Assembly: GCA_025936115.1 (NCBI GenBank)
Contig: JAICTZ010000025.1
Coordinates: forward strand, 33,037-97,036
Reading direction: 5' to 3'
DNA: 64,000 bases
Source of the DNA: Polyangiaceae bacterium
GTDB taxonomy: Bacteria > Myxococcota_A > Polyangia > Polyangiales > Polyangiaceae
Shown: positions 52,172 through 60,572 of the stretch, piece after piece
How the letters are laid out: every line of letters begins with the position of its first letter
Position numbering within the stretch: position 1 is the first letter of the stretch
Program-made: the position numbers and the translations under genes
Notes under the pieces: model-generated
The model's input: the letters and a program-made list of their open reading frames with translations, nothing else
What the model was told of the DNA's origin: nothing
The model's database searches: none

Positions 52172-53350
52172 ATGGCTCGCGCCGTGCGCCGCACCTGGTC
52201 GATCCTGACGCCCGAGTATCCGCCGGACTCCGGCGGCATCGGGGATTACATCGAGCTCGTCGCAGCGCGGCTCGCCGAGCGCGGCGACGACGTGACGGTG
52301 CTGACGCGTTCACCGCCGGGGCGCACGCCGACGCCGAACGTCACGGTCGAGCTCTTGCCCGACGACTTCGGCGCCGCCACCAAACGCAGCCTCGACGACG
52401 CCTGGCGGCAACTGCCCGAGGACGCCGTGGTGCTCGTGCAATACGTCCCCCAGGGGTTCCGCTGGCGCGGCGTTAACATGCCGTTCTTGCGCTGGCTCGG
52501 CGCACGGCGCGAGCGGCGCTGGCTCATGGTGCACGAGGCGGTGTTCCCTCTTTCGCGACACCAACCGCCGCGCCGCTGGGTCCTCGCGGGCGTGACGCGC
52601 TTGATGCTGCGTCTTGCCATCCGCGGCGCCGAGCGCGTCTTCATTTCGATTCCCGCCTGGGAGCAATTCGTCGAAGCGTGGGGCGCTGGCGGCGGTCACC
52701 CGGAGTGGCTGCCTATTCCGGCAACGCTCGGGGCCGATCCGGCCGCGCTGGTTCCACCTGGAATCCTGTCGTCACCCGAGGAAGCCCTGCGTCCCGTGCC
52801 ACGCACCGTCGCCCATTTCGGGACCTATGGTGAGTTTGTGTCGGCGCCGCTCAAAGAGGTCCTGCCGCCACTTCTGGCGCGCGCGCCCGATGTCGAGCTG
52901 ATCTTGCTCGGCGCCGGCTCCGAGCGATTTCTGACTGAGCTGCTGGCGCTGGTCCCGGAGGCCGCCGGACGCGTCCGAGCAACGGGTCGCATCGCTCCGG
53001 CGGAGGTCGCGCTCGAGCTCGCGCGCGCTGGAGCCGTGATCTTTCCCTTCAGTGAGGGCGCGTCGACGCGCCGCACGAGCCTGATGGCGGCACTCTCGGT
53101 CGGCGCCGCCATCGTGACGGTCGACGGCGCGTACTCCGAATCGTTTTGGCACACGAGCGGCGCTGCTACGGTGTACCCCTGGAACCGTCCGGATGTTGCC
53201 GTCGATGGCATTCTTGGGCTGCTCGCGGATCCGGCGCGGCGCGCCGAGCAGCGGCGTCGTGCGCTCGAGCTCTATCGTGAGCGCTTTCGCCTCGACGTGG
53301 TCGTCAAGCGACTTCAGGCCGCGTACGACGCGCGTGTCGTGCGCGCTTGA
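52172..53350 (+). CDS. GT-B glycosyltransferase (GT4-like, divergent)
   Basis: A 392-aa glycosyltransferase. The N-terminal Rossmann start, WSILTPEYPPDSGGIGDYIE, is typical of GT4 proteins. The donor half has VAHFGTYGEFVSAPLKEV and LILLGAGSERFL. The EX7E position reads FSEGASTRRTSLMAALSVG, so the second Glu is missing and catalysis may rely on other residues. Followed 36 bp later by another glycosyltransferase; the pair lies 40 kb from the main polysaccharide locus. Confidence 0.8.
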   Translation: MARAVRRTWSILTPEYPPDSGGIGDYIELVAARLAERGDDVTVLTRSPPGRTPTPNVTVELLPDDFGAATKRSLDDAWRQLPEDAVVLVQYVPQGFRWRGVNMPFLRWLGARRERRWLMVHEAVFPLSRHQPPRRWVLAGVTRLMLRLAIRGAERVFISIPAWEQFVEAWGAGGGHPEWLPIPATLGADPAALVPPGILSSPEEALRPVPRTVAHFGTYGEFVSAPLKEVLPPLLARAPDVELILLGAGSERFLTELLALVPEAAGRVRATGRIAPAEVALELARAGAVIFPFSEGASTRRTSLMAALSVGAAIVTVDGAYSESFWHTSGAATVYPWNRPDVAVDGILGLLADPARRAEQRRRALELYRERFRLDVVVKRLQAAYDARVVRA

Positions 53351-53386
53351 CCCGCGTACCGTGCTAAGAGCACGCGCTCCAGGCGA

Positions 53387-54559
53387 ATGCGTGCTCTGCA
53401 CTTGATTCCAGGCAACCTCTACGGAGGGGTGGAGTCGTTCTTGACGCTGATCGCGCGACGACGGGAGCTCATGCCCGACGTCGAGCATCACTTCGCGCTC
53501 TGTTTCGAAGGGCGCCTCGGGGACGAGCTCAGGGCGGCGGGCGTGCAGATTCACCGCCTGGGCGCAATGCGCACGAGCCGGCCCTGGACGGTGCTGCGCG
53601 GACGCCAGCGGCTGAGAGCCCTGCTCGCGACCACGCGCTTCGACGTGGCGCTCACCCAGTCCTCCTGGCCGCAAGCGATGTTCGCGCCAGTGCTCGCGCG
53701 CGCGGGGGTGCCGACCGTCTTCTACTTGCACGGCCCTCTGCTCGGCATCTCCTGGCTCGATCGCTGGGCCGGGCTGCACGCTCCGACGATGATGATCGCG
53801 GTGAGCCGTCACACGCTCGGCACGGGCCGGCAGCTCTACCCGACTGTCGAAGCCCACGTCCTCAATTACCCCATCACCTGGCATGCGCCGCCCGAGGGCG
53901 GGCACGTCCGTGAAGCAGTGCGCGAGGAGCTCGGCGCGCTTCCCGGTGACGTCGTCTTGTTGCAAGCGAGTCGCGCCGATCGGTGGAAGGGCCATGATCA
54001 ACTCATCGCGGCGCTCGAACGCATCAAAGATCTACCCGGCTGGCGGCTATGGCTGGCCGGCGGCGCGCAACGACCGAACGAGCGCACGTTCCTGAGCGAG
54101 CTCGGTGAGCAAGTCTCGCGGGCAGGGCTCGAAGAGCGCGTTCGGTTCTTGGGTGAACGACGCGACGTGCCACGTCTGCTCGCGGGCGCCAACCTCTACG
54201 TGCAGGCGAACCGCGGGCCCGAGGGATTCAGTCTCGTGTTCATCGAAGCCTTTGCCGCCGGCGTGCCGATCGTGACGATGCGGCTCGGCGGCGCAGCCGA
54301 AATCATCGACGAGACGTGCGGCGCGCTGGTCGAGCCGGGCGACATCACTGGCTTCGCGCACGCCCTACGCGAGCTCATTCCTGCCAGCGAGCGACGTCGG
54401 GAGATGGGCGCTTGCGCCAGGGCCCGTGTCGTGGAGCTCTGCGATCCTGCTGCCAGGCTACGCGATCTCGAGCGCCTGCTCGCCATGGCTGCGGCGCGTG
54501 CCACGAGCGAGCGCTCGCGCGCATCGGGCCGCGCTTCGTGGCGCGGGGCCGCTCACTAG
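53387..54559 (+). CDS. GT4-family glycosyltransferase (paralogue of 10627-11748)
   Basis: A 390-aa GT-B glycosyltransferase beginning MRALHLIPGNLYGGVESFLT. The donor side has LLQASRADRWKGHDQL and an intact EX7E in PEGFSLVFIEAFAAGVP. N-terminal similarity to the protein at 10627-11748 is obvious (FALCFEGRL against FALCVDGRL, PWTVLRGRQRLRALL against PWSIVRARRVLRRLL), marking a duplicated acceptor-type domain. The C-terminal tail is Arg/Ser/Ala-rich. Likely part of the same or a parallel glycan pathway. Confidence 0.86.
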   Translation: MRALHLIPGNLYGGVESFLTLIARRRELMPDVEHHFALCFEGRLGDELRAAGVQIHRLGAMRTSRPWTVLRGRQRLRALLATTRFDVALTQSSWPQAMFAPVLARAGVPTVFYLHGPLLGISWLDRWAGLHAPTMMIAVSRHTLGTGRQLYPTVEAHVLNYPITWHAPPEGGHVREAVREELGALPGDVVLLQASRADRWKGHDQLIAALERIKDLPGWRLWLAGGAQRPNERTFLSELGEQVSRAGLEERVRFLGERRDVPRLLAGANLYVQANRGPEGFSLVFIEAFAAGVPIVTMRLGGAAEIIDETCGALVEPGDITGFAHALRELIPASERRREMGACARARVVELCDPAARLRDLERLLAMAAARATSERSRASGRASWRGAAH

Positions 54560-54606
54560 GACTTCTCGCGGGGAAGCACGTCGGACTCCGCCCCGGCGGC
54601 GGTCCG

Positions 54607-55554
54607 TCAGCGTCGGGTCGCGAGGACCCAACGTCCCTCGCCGCGCGCGACTGATAGGTGCGCTTTCTTGGCGCGCGGCGCGGCTTGCAAGGTCGCCGTG
54701 ACCTCGAACGGCGCGCCGGCTTCGTCGCACAGAATCGCGAGCGGCGCGGACGCCGGCAAGCGGGTTCCCGGCGCCACGCGCGGCGTTCCTCGGCGGACGG
54801 GCACGGCGACGAGCGGCGCGACCAAGCCGAGCGCGGCGACCTCGAGCCCCTCCTCGAGGCACTCGTACGCGAGCGCCGCGTAAACGCCTTCGGCATCAAC
54901 GGCGCAAATCCCGTGGCGCGTGCCGTTCCCGGCCATCGGCTCCGGCTTCACGTCCGCCCAGGGCGGCTCGAGCACCACGCCCGTCGCCGTCGTCCGCTCG
55001 CGCGCGTCGAGCACGAGATCGGCCGCCGCAGTGAAATCGGCCGGCGTGAGCAACCCGCCTTCACTCGGACTCGCAAGGTGCAGCATCGGCCGCACCACGC
55101 TCGAATCCGAGAGCGCCGCGGGCCCTACCTCGGCCACGCGCTCGAGCAGGCGCGCCCGCGCTGGAGACCCGGCGCCGAGCGCCGCGCGCGCGCCGGCACG
55201 CGCGACCGCCGTGAGCGTCGCGCGACGGTCGTACGCAAGCGCGACGGTCATCGCGGGGATGCTCGTCGAAATGGCGACCTTGGCCGCGACGGGCACGGCT
55301 TGCTCGACGAAGCCGCGCGGCCGGCGCGCGCCGAGTCCGGGTTGCCGCACGCGGCCGTCGAACACGCGCCCGCCGCTGCCGACACCCGCCACGAGCAGCG
55401 TCACCGGGCCGAGCAACACGCCCGGGTGCGCCCCCGCCGCTGCGAAGTAACCCGCGACCACGGCCGCCACGGCGCTGTGCGACCGCACGAGCTCGCTCGC
55501 GGCCACTTCTTCGACGAGCTCTTCGGTCGCGAGCGCCGCCGCGCGCGTCCTCAC
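54607..55554 (-). CDS. Compact gamma-glutamyltransferase-like protein
   Basis: A 315-aa protein from GTG 55554, with GGAG seven bases upstream. The early part (SAVAAVVAGYFAAAGAHPGV, then GVGSGGRVFDGR) follows the N-terminal pattern of gamma-glutamyltransferases. The later NGTRHGICAVDAEGVYAAL aligns with the TTH-S-VVD-G segment that starts the small subunit, and RVAPGTRLPASAPLAIL with the PGKRP-SSMAP segment. The Thr that would be the nucleophile is kept (T-R-H). It is only about half the normal length and has no signal peptide, so function is uncertain. It follows the DUF72 gene by 23 bp. Confidence 0.5.
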   Translation of the reverse strand: MRTRAAALATEELVEEVAASELVRSHSAVAAVVAGYFAAAGAHPGVLLGPVTLLVAGVGSGGRVFDGRVRQPGLGARRPRGFVEQAVPVAAKVAISTSIPAMTVALAYDRRATLTAVARAGARAALGAGSPARARLLERVAEVGPAALSDSSVVRPMLHLASPSEGGLLTPADFTAAADLVLDARERTTATGVVLEPPWADVKPEPMAGNGTRHGICAVDAEGVYAALAYECLEEGLEVAALGLVAPLVAVPVRRGTPRVAPGTRLPASAPLAILCDEAGAPFEVTATLQAAPRAKKAHLSVARGEGRWVLATRR

Positions 55555-55577
55555 GCCGGTACTCCGAGCGGCATGCG

Positions 55578-56333
55578 CTACTCGTCCTCGGATTCGTCGT
55601 CGGCGTCGAGATCGGCGTCGAGGCCGTCGTCGTCTTCGTCGAGCTCCTCGTCGTCTTCCTCGAGCGCCGCGGCGTCGGCCTCGGCCATCACCTCGCCGAC
55701 GCTCGCACGAATACGCTTGGCGACGCCGGCGCCGCCCTCCCCTTCGATCATGATGAACGCTTCTTCGACGCCGTCGAGCCGCTCCGTGACACGTTCGATC
55801 GCGCCGGAGCCGAGACGCGAATTGCGTCCGAGCGCGAGCAAGCGCGTGTAGAGCACGGGGCCGGGCGGCGGGTCCTGCTCCGCGAGGTCCCGCACGAGCG
55901 CTATGTCGAGCTCGGCGGCGAGCGCGACCACTTCTTCGTCCGTCCACGGGCCGCGGGGTTCCCACGCGATTCCAAGCGCGGCGCCGCGCAGCGCCGTGAC
56001 GAGCTCAGCGAGTCGCTTGCGGGTGCGCGAGCTCGGCGCGGCGCTCGCAGGCGTGCGCACGACGAGCCAGCGCGCGGAGAGCGTCTCGGCGGCGCGGCGC
56101 GTCGCGTCCGCGACGGCAGCGTCGAGCGCCGAGCTCGCGAGATCGCCGAGCGCGCGCCCCACGACGAGCGCGAAGTTGAAGTCGGCGGGCGCTTCACGCC
56201 GCAGGCGGCCGAGGTACTTGCCCGTGGGCGGCGCCGGATCACAGCGCAACTCGAGTAAATCGAAGGACTTCACGTAGCCCGCGAGCGCGCCCTGGAGCGT
56301 CGGCAGGCCGAAGTGGAGACGGGGCGCGGGCAT
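55578..56333 (-). CDS. DUF72-family protein with acidic tail
   Basis: A 251-aa protein. DUF72 (YecE) features are LHFGLPTLQGALAGYVKSF, LLELRCDPAPPTGKYLGRL, FNFALVVGRAL and GIAWEPRGPWTDEEV, in the expected TIM-barrel order. The last 35 residues are almost all Asp, Glu, Leu and Ala (EEDDEELDEDDDGLDADL), an unusual addition. The biochemical role of DUF72 is unknown. It is upstream of the gamma-glutamyltransferase-like gene and probably in one transcript with it. Confidence 0.78.
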   Translation of the reverse strand: MPAPRLHFGLPTLQGALAGYVKSFDLLELRCDPAPPTGKYLGRLRREAPADFNFALVVGRALGDLASSALDAAVADATRRAAETLSARWLVVRTPASAAPSSRTRKRLAELVTALRGAALGIAWEPRGPWTDEEVVALAAELDIALVRDLAEQDPPPGPVLYTRLLALGRNSRLGSGAIERVTERLDGVEEAFIMIEGEGGAGVAKRIRASVGEVMAEADAAALEEDDEELDEDDDGLDADLDADDESEDE

Positions 56334-56407
56334 GGGGCGCGAGAGCTAGCACTCCCCCGAGGCCGCCGCCCGCCCGAGCGCACGATCGGCCGCACTTTAC
56401 GGTTCGC

Positions 56408-57289
56408 TCAAGCGCGCCGAAAGTCGAACCACTGCGTCGGATGGGCCGCGATGAAGCGCTCCATGCGCTCGACGCAGCGGCGCGCCATCCGTTCGAGCTC
56501 GGCCTCGCCCGCCGGATTTTCGCAGAGCTCCGGCGCGCCCACCTCGATCAGGTACGAGAAGTAATCCGAGCGCGACGCAAAGAGCGGCAGCACAGGCACG
56601 CGAGCGAGCGCCGCGATTCGAAACGGACCTTCGGGCACAGCGAACGGTCGGCCGAACAGCTGAGTATCGAGCAAGCGCGCGTTCGGCGCCGATCGGTCGA
56701 GTTGAAACGCCGCCACGCCACCGCGGCGCAGGTGACGGAGCAGCGGCAGTGCGTCGAGGGGCGTCTCGCCGACGGACAACACTTTGACCCCGGCACGCCG
56801 TCGTACGTCGTCGTGAAGAGCACGCGCAGCGGGATCGGGCTCCGCCGTCATCACGACCAGGACTTCGACGCCGAGATTCGCGCTCAAGAGGCGCGCAGCC
56901 GCGTCCCACGGGCCGACGTGCGCCGTCACGAGCACCGCGCCGCGCCCCGTGGCAAGCGCGTCCGTCAGGTGCGTCTGCCCGCGCACTTCGACGCGGGCAA
57001 GCGCGGCGTCGCGGCGTCCGGCAGCGAGCCCCTCGGCGAGACACGCCGCATAGTCGCGAAAGGTCTTGAGCACGTCGCGCCCCTCGAGGTGCGGCGCGCG
57101 CGGCCCGAACACGCGGCGGAGCGCGGCGAGCACGAGCCGGCGCTCCTCGGGCAACGCCAGCGCGAAAAAAGCACCGATGAGCTGCGGGCTGTAGCGGACG
57201 AACCACGACGGGCCGTACCTCACGCCCGCGAGCGCCAGCCGGCGCAGGAACGCCGATTCGTGGACGCGCGGGACTTCGATGGGCTTCAC
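56408..57289 (-). CDS. LpxL/HtrB-like lipid A acyltransferase family protein
   Basis: A 293-aa membrane-associated acyltransferase. The HX4D motif is in VTAHVGPWDAAARLL. An early aromatic/Arg-rich helix (RYGPSWFVRYSPQLIGAFF), the FRDYAACLAEGL segment and the FQLDRSAPNARLLDTQLFG / FAVPEGPFRIAALARVPVL region match the LpxL/LpxM family, which adds secondary acyl chains to lipid A or related glycolipids. The last part, HPTQWFDFRR, is the usual QW-x-F end. Divergent from the TrmN6-like gene. Confidence 0.85.
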   Translation of the reverse strand: MKPIEVPRVHESAFLRRLALAGVRYGPSWFVRYSPQLIGAFFALALPEERRLVLAALRRVFGPRAPHLEGRDVLKTFRDYAACLAEGLAAGRRDAALARVEVRGQTHLTDALATGRGAVLVTAHVGPWDAAARLLSANLGVEVLVVMTAEPDPAARALHDDVRRRAGVKVLSVGETPLDALPLLRHLRRGGVAAFQLDRSAPNARLLDTQLFGRPFAVPEGPFRIAALARVPVLPLFASRSDYFSYLIEVGAPELCENPAGEAELERMARRCVERMERFIAAHPTQWFDFRRA

Positions 57290-57304
57290 GCGAGCTCACT
57301 TTAG

Positions 57305-57319
57305 TACCCGAACCGGGTA
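57305..57319. promoter_or_regulatory. TACCCG-AAC-CGGGTA inverted repeat in divergent promoter
   Basis: Six-base arms with a three-base centre, located in the 46-bp gap between the divergent LpxL-like and TrmN6-like genes and 17 bases before the ATG at 57336. It could be an operator for both genes. No regulator gene is adjacent. Confidence 0.3.
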
Positions 57320-57335
57320 AAAGGTTACCGACTCG

Positions 57336-58082
57336 ATGCCGGGTGACGTAGAGCCCGTTGAAACCACGACAGACGCGCTCTTCGGAGGCGCGGTCGTGCT
57401 GCGCCAGCCGCGGCGGGGCTACCGCGTGAACGTGGACGCGCTCCTGCTTGCCGCGTTCGCCGTCGAGACGCGCACCTACCGGCTCGCCGTCGACCTGGGG
57501 GCGGGAGTCGGCGCGGTCGCGCTCGCGCTCGGCTTCAGCGGCAGCGTCAAGCGCCTCGTGCTGCTCGAGCGCGAACCGGAGCTCGTGGCGCTCGCGCGCG
57601 GAAACCTCGCCGCCAACACTCTGCTCGGAGACGCCGAGGTGCACGATCTCGACCGAAGTGGTCTGCCGCCCGCACTGCGCCAGCGCGCCGAGCTCGTCGT
57701 GTGTAACCCGCCCTTTTTCCCGCCAAGCTCAGGAACGCCGTCCTCGCGCGCTCGCACGGCGCGGAGCGGCGCGCTCGAGCCGTTCGTCCGCGCCGCGTAC
57801 GCGGCGCTTTCCGGGCCCCGAGCACGCGCGGCGTTTTGCTATCCCGCCGGGGCTCTCTCCGAGCTCTTTGCCTGTGCCGACGCCGCACGACTCGTCCCGA
57901 AACGCCTGCGCTTCGTCCATGCGCGAGCCGAGCTCCCGGCGCGCCTCGCGCTCGTCGAGCTTCGCAGCGCCAAGCCGGGGGGCCTCCGGGTCGAGGCGCC
58001 GCTCGTCGAATGGCAAAGCGCGCGCGTGCGTTCGGCGGAGCTCGCGCGCATCGTCGCGGGCGAGTTCGGCACGCGGCGTTGA
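57336..58082 (+). CDS. tRNA1(Val) adenine-N6 methyltransferase-like protein (TrmN6/YfiC)
   Basis: A 248-aa SAM-dependent N-methyltransferase. The SAM motif is AVDLGAGVGAVALALG, the acidic residue after strand 2 is in LLEREPELVALA, and the catalytic NPPF is in LVVCNPPFFPPSS. The start, VVLRQPRRGYRVNVDALLLA, with the Y-R-x-x-x-D-A-x-L pattern, is typical of TrmN6, which methylates A37 of tRNA(Val). Convergent with the trmD operon's SPOUT gene. Confidence 0.85.
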   Translation: MPGDVEPVETTTDALFGGAVVLRQPRRGYRVNVDALLLAAFAVETRTYRLAVDLGAGVGAVALALGFSGSVKRLVLLEREPELVALARGNLAANTLLGDAEVHDLDRSGLPPALRQRAELVVCNPPFFPPSSGTPSSRARTARSGALEPFVRAAYAALSGPRARAAFCYPAGALSELFACADAARLVPKRLRFVHARAELPARLALVELRSAKPGGLRVEAPLVEWQSARVRSAELARIVAGEFGTRR

Positions 58083-58133
58083 AGCGCGGGGCGTCGCGGA
58101 CGTGGGGCGCACGGCGTCGAAGGCCGGCGTGGC

Positions 58134-58688
58134 TCAGCGCGCGCCGCGCAAGCGGTCGAACAGGATCGCCGCCGCGGCACGCACGCTCAAATGATTGTAC
58201 CCGTCCGTCCTGAGCGACGCGATCGGCTCGAGGTGCACGTCCGCGCGGCCGTACACTTCGTCGGCCAGGCCCCAGCCGGTGCCGAAGACGAGCAGCACGG
58301 GTGGCCCGTCCGCGGCGAGCCGCTCGCGTGCCGCGGCGTGCGAGACCGCCAGGCTGCGCGACTGAGCGCTGGTCGTCCAGAGCTCGATCGTGCCGCCGAG
58401 GGCAGCGACCGCGTCATCCAGCGTCACGACGATGCGCAGCCCGAGCATCGCGGGCGTCCGATCGGGGATGCGGCGCGCGCCAGAGCCGCTCGTCCAGTGT
58501 TCCCGCACGCGCTCGGCGAGCTCGCGCTGCGCACCCACGGGATGCACGACGAAGAAATCGGTGAGCCCGTAGGTGTGGGCGCTCCGCGCGATGTCGTGCA
58601 AATCCAGGTTCGTGATCGCCGTCGTCACGATCGCGCCCTGGCGATCGAGCACCGGGTGGTGCACGAGCGCGGCGGCGAGCCGCCTCAC
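58134..58688 (-). CDS. SPOUT-type RNA methyltransferase next to trmD
   Basis: A 184-aa protein starting at GTG 58688, overlapping the trmD stop (GTGA). LVHHPVLDRQGAIVTTAITN opens the fold; FFVVHPVGAQRELAERV, LLVFGTGWGLADEVYG and IASLRTDGYNHLSVRAAAAI form the trefoil-knot SAM site (LLVFG, N-H-L-S-V-R-A). This COG4752-type methyltransferase is known beside trmD in several lineages, but its RNA target is not established to my knowledge. Last gene of rpsP-khpA-rimM-trmD; rplS, normally next, is absent. Confidence 0.82.
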   Translation of the reverse strand: MRRLAAALVHHPVLDRQGAIVTTAITNLDLHDIARSAHTYGLTDFFVVHPVGAQRELAERVREHWTSGSGARRIPDRTPAMLGLRIVVTLDDAVAALGGTIELWTTSAQSRSLAVSHAAARERLAADGPPVLLVFGTGWGLADEVYGRADVHLEPIASLRTDGYNHLSVRAAAAILFDRLRGAR

Positions 58689-59389
58689 TTGCCGCCTCGC
58701 CGCCGCGCGAGATCGGGCCGACGCGCGAAGCTGCGCGCCCGCGCCTGTCCCCGCCGCCACGTCGCGATTTTCTCGTGGTCGCCGGAGCGCAAAATCTCCG
58801 GCACTTCGTAGCCGCGAAAGCTGACGGGCCGCGTGAAATGCGGATACTCGAGCAGGCCGCCGCACTCGGGACTGAACGACTCCTCGCGCAGCGAATGCTC
58901 GTTGCCGAGCACGTTCGGCAGGAGCCGCACGGTGCTTTCGATCACGCACATCGCTGCGACTTCTCCGCCCGTCAGCACGAAATCTCCGAGCGATATCTCA
59001 TCGTCGGCGAAGTAGCGCACGCGCTCGTCGAAACCTTCGTAACGTCCGCACACGAGCGTGAGCGCCGAGAGCTCGGAGAGAGCGCGCGCCTGCGCCTGAT
59101 CGAAGCGCCTGCCCTGCGGCGTGAGCAGAATGCGGCGCGGACGCCCGCGCGCCATGAGCTTTCGTTCCGCAGCTTCCATCGCCGACACGACGCAGTCCGG
59201 GCGCATCACCATGCCCGAACCACCGCCGTACGGCGTGTCGTCCACCGACAAGTGATTGCCGAGTCCGTGCGGCCGCAGATCCTCGAGCGTCACGTCGAGC
59301 ACCCGGCGCTCGACCGCGCGCCCGACGAAGCTAGTCCGCAAGAATGCCTCGAACAGCTCGGGAAACAGCGTAACGATCGCGACATGCAT
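58685..59389 (-). CDS. trmD: tRNA (guanine-N1-)-methyltransferase TrmD
   Basis: A 234-aa SPOUT methyltransferase for m1G37 of tRNA, starting at ATG 59389 (MHVAIVTLFPELFEAFL). Signatures are TPYGGGSGMVMRPD, LLTPQGRRFDQAQA, LVCGRYEGFDERV, ISLGDFVLTGGEVAAM, LLPNVLGNEHSLREESF and LEYPHFTRPVSFRGYEVPE. It lies 22 bp after rimM. Its stop overlaps the following SPOUT gene. Confidence 0.96.
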   Translation of the reverse strand: MHVAIVTLFPELFEAFLRTSFVGRAVERRVLDVTLEDLRPHGLGNHLSVDDTPYGGGSGMVMRPDCVVSAMEAAERKLMARGRPRRILLTPQGRRFDQAQARALSELSALTLVCGRYEGFDERVRYFADDEISLGDFVLTGGEVAAMCVIESTVRLLPNVLGNEHSLREESFSPECGGLLEYPHFTRPVSFRGYEVPEILRSGDHEKIATWRRGQARARSFARRPDLARRRGGK

Positions 59390-59411
59390 CGATGACTCGT
59401 GGGCCGCACCT

Positions 59412-59924
59412 TTAGATGACCAGGCCGTCGAGGTTCTCGAGCTCGACGCGCCCGGCCTCGGCATCGACGTGCTTCACCCAGGGCGCCGCGAGCGGCTGTT
59501 CGGCAATGCGGCCGTCGGTGAGACGCAATTCGAGGGTCGTGACGCTCGGATGCGTCGAGACCCCCGTGACCTCGCCCACGGGGCCGTCGGGGCCGAACGC
59601 CGTCGCGCCGACGAGGTCCACCAAGTAGTACTCGCCTTCCCCGAGCGGCGGCAGCGCGCTCCGCTCGAGCTCGAGGCGCGCGCCACGCAGCGTGACGGCA
59701 GCGTCGCGATCGTCGATGCCCTCGAAGCCGAGCAGCATGCCGCGACCGTGCCCCTGCGCCGAACGCAGCACGAGCTCGCGCGCGCCGCTTGCGCCGACGA
59801 CGTGAACACGCACGCCGGCGGCGAGCGCGTCGCTGCCCTCGAAATGAAGCGTCGCGTGCACGTCACCGCGCAAGCCGTGCGGCGCCCCGATCTTGCCGAT
59901 TTCGAGCCGGCTCGCGCGCGCCAC
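59412..59924 (-). CDS. rimM: 16S rRNA processing protein RimM
   Basis: A 170-aa RimM, which binds S19 and assists 30S head maturation. The N-terminal RimM barrel starts LEIGKIGAPHGLRGDVHATL; the PRC-barrel half has EGEYYLVDLVGATAF and PVGEVTGVSTHPS and ends PLAAPWVKHVDAEAGRVELE. GTG 59924 is the start. It lies between khpA (13-bp gap) and trmD in the classic operon. Confidence 0.94.
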   Translation of the reverse strand: MARASRLEIGKIGAPHGLRGDVHATLHFEGSDALAAGVRVHVVGASGARELVLRSAQGHGRGMLLGFEGIDDRDAAVTLRGARLELERSALPPLGEGEYYLVDLVGATAFGPDGPVGEVTGVSTHPSVTTLELRLTDGRIAEQPLAAPWVKHVDAEAGRVELENLDGLVI

Positions 59925-59937
59925 GACCGCGCTCGGC

Positions 59938-60174
59938 CTAGTCGAGGATGTCGAGATGGACGCGCCGGCCGATCTTGGTCGAAGCCGCGAGCAGGATCGT
60001 GCGGATCGACTGCGCCGTGCGCCCGTCCTTGCCGATCACTTTGCCGATGTCGCCTTCACCGACGCGGAGCTCGAGTACCGCGTTGCGGTCGCCGTCCACT
60101 TCCGTGACCTCGACGCCGTCGGGATCGTCGACCAGCGCCCGGGCGATCGTCGAAACGAGAGCTTTGAGGGCCAT
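59938..60174 (-). CDS. khpA: KH-domain RNA-binding protein KhpA
   Basis: A 78-aa single KH domain. The GxxG loop is in VIGKDGRTAQSIRTIL, after the strand/helix LELRVGEGDIGKV. KhpA pairs with KhpB in some bacteria and binds small RNAs and mRNAs; its place after rpsP is highly conserved. It starts 5 bp after rpsP ends. Confidence 0.94.
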   Translation of the reverse strand: MALKALVSTIARALVDDPDGVEVTEVDGDRNAVLELRVGEGDIGKVIGKDGRTAQSIRTILLAASTKIGRRVHLDILD

Positions 60175-60179
60175 ACGGT

Positions 60180-60428
60180 TCAGGTGCTCGCGGTGACTGC
60201 CGCGCGCGCCTGCTTCTTCAAGAGGCGATCGAGCGTGTGTGAGGCTTGGGCGCCGTGCTTCTTCCAGTGCTCGAAGCGCGCCATGTCGATGGCGAGCGCG
60301 CCGGCGGGATCGAACGTCCCGATGTTCTCGATGAAGCGGCCGTCACGCGGACGGCGATGGTCGGCGACCACGATGCGGTAAAACGGCGTCTTCTTCGTGC
60401 CGTGCCGAGCCAGGCGAATCTGAACCAT
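60180..60428 (-). CDS. rpsP: 30S ribosomal protein S16
   Basis: An 82-aa S16. VQIRLARHGTKKTPFYRIVV and RPRDGRFIENIGTFDP are unmistakable. A GAGGAA ribosome site lies a few bases upstream of the ATG at 60428. First gene of rpsP-khpA-rimM-trmD-SPOUT. Confidence 0.97.
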   Translation of the reverse strand: MVQIRLARHGTKKTPFYRIVVADHRRPRDGRFIENIGTFDPAGALAIDMARFEHWKKHGAQASHTLDRLLKKQARAAVTAST

Positions 60429-60554
60429 AATTTCCTCGACGTTGGGGGCGGAACGGTAGCACCCAAGGGGTGCTCCGCCAGCGGCTTCTAGCGCCTTCTA
60501 TCCCAAGCGCCGGAGCTGCTGCAAGGGTAGGCGCAAACTAACCGCGAGGCGTGC

Positions 60555-60560
60555 TAGGCT
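60555..60560 (+). promoter_or_regulatory. Putative -10 element (TAGGCT) of the NifU-like gene
   Basis: TGCTAGGCT is followed by exactly 12 bases and then the ATG at 60573, the same layout as at rpmB and at the TTG 6889 start. No good -35 is visible. Confidence 0.3.
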
Positions 60561-60572
60561 CTCTCTCCACTG

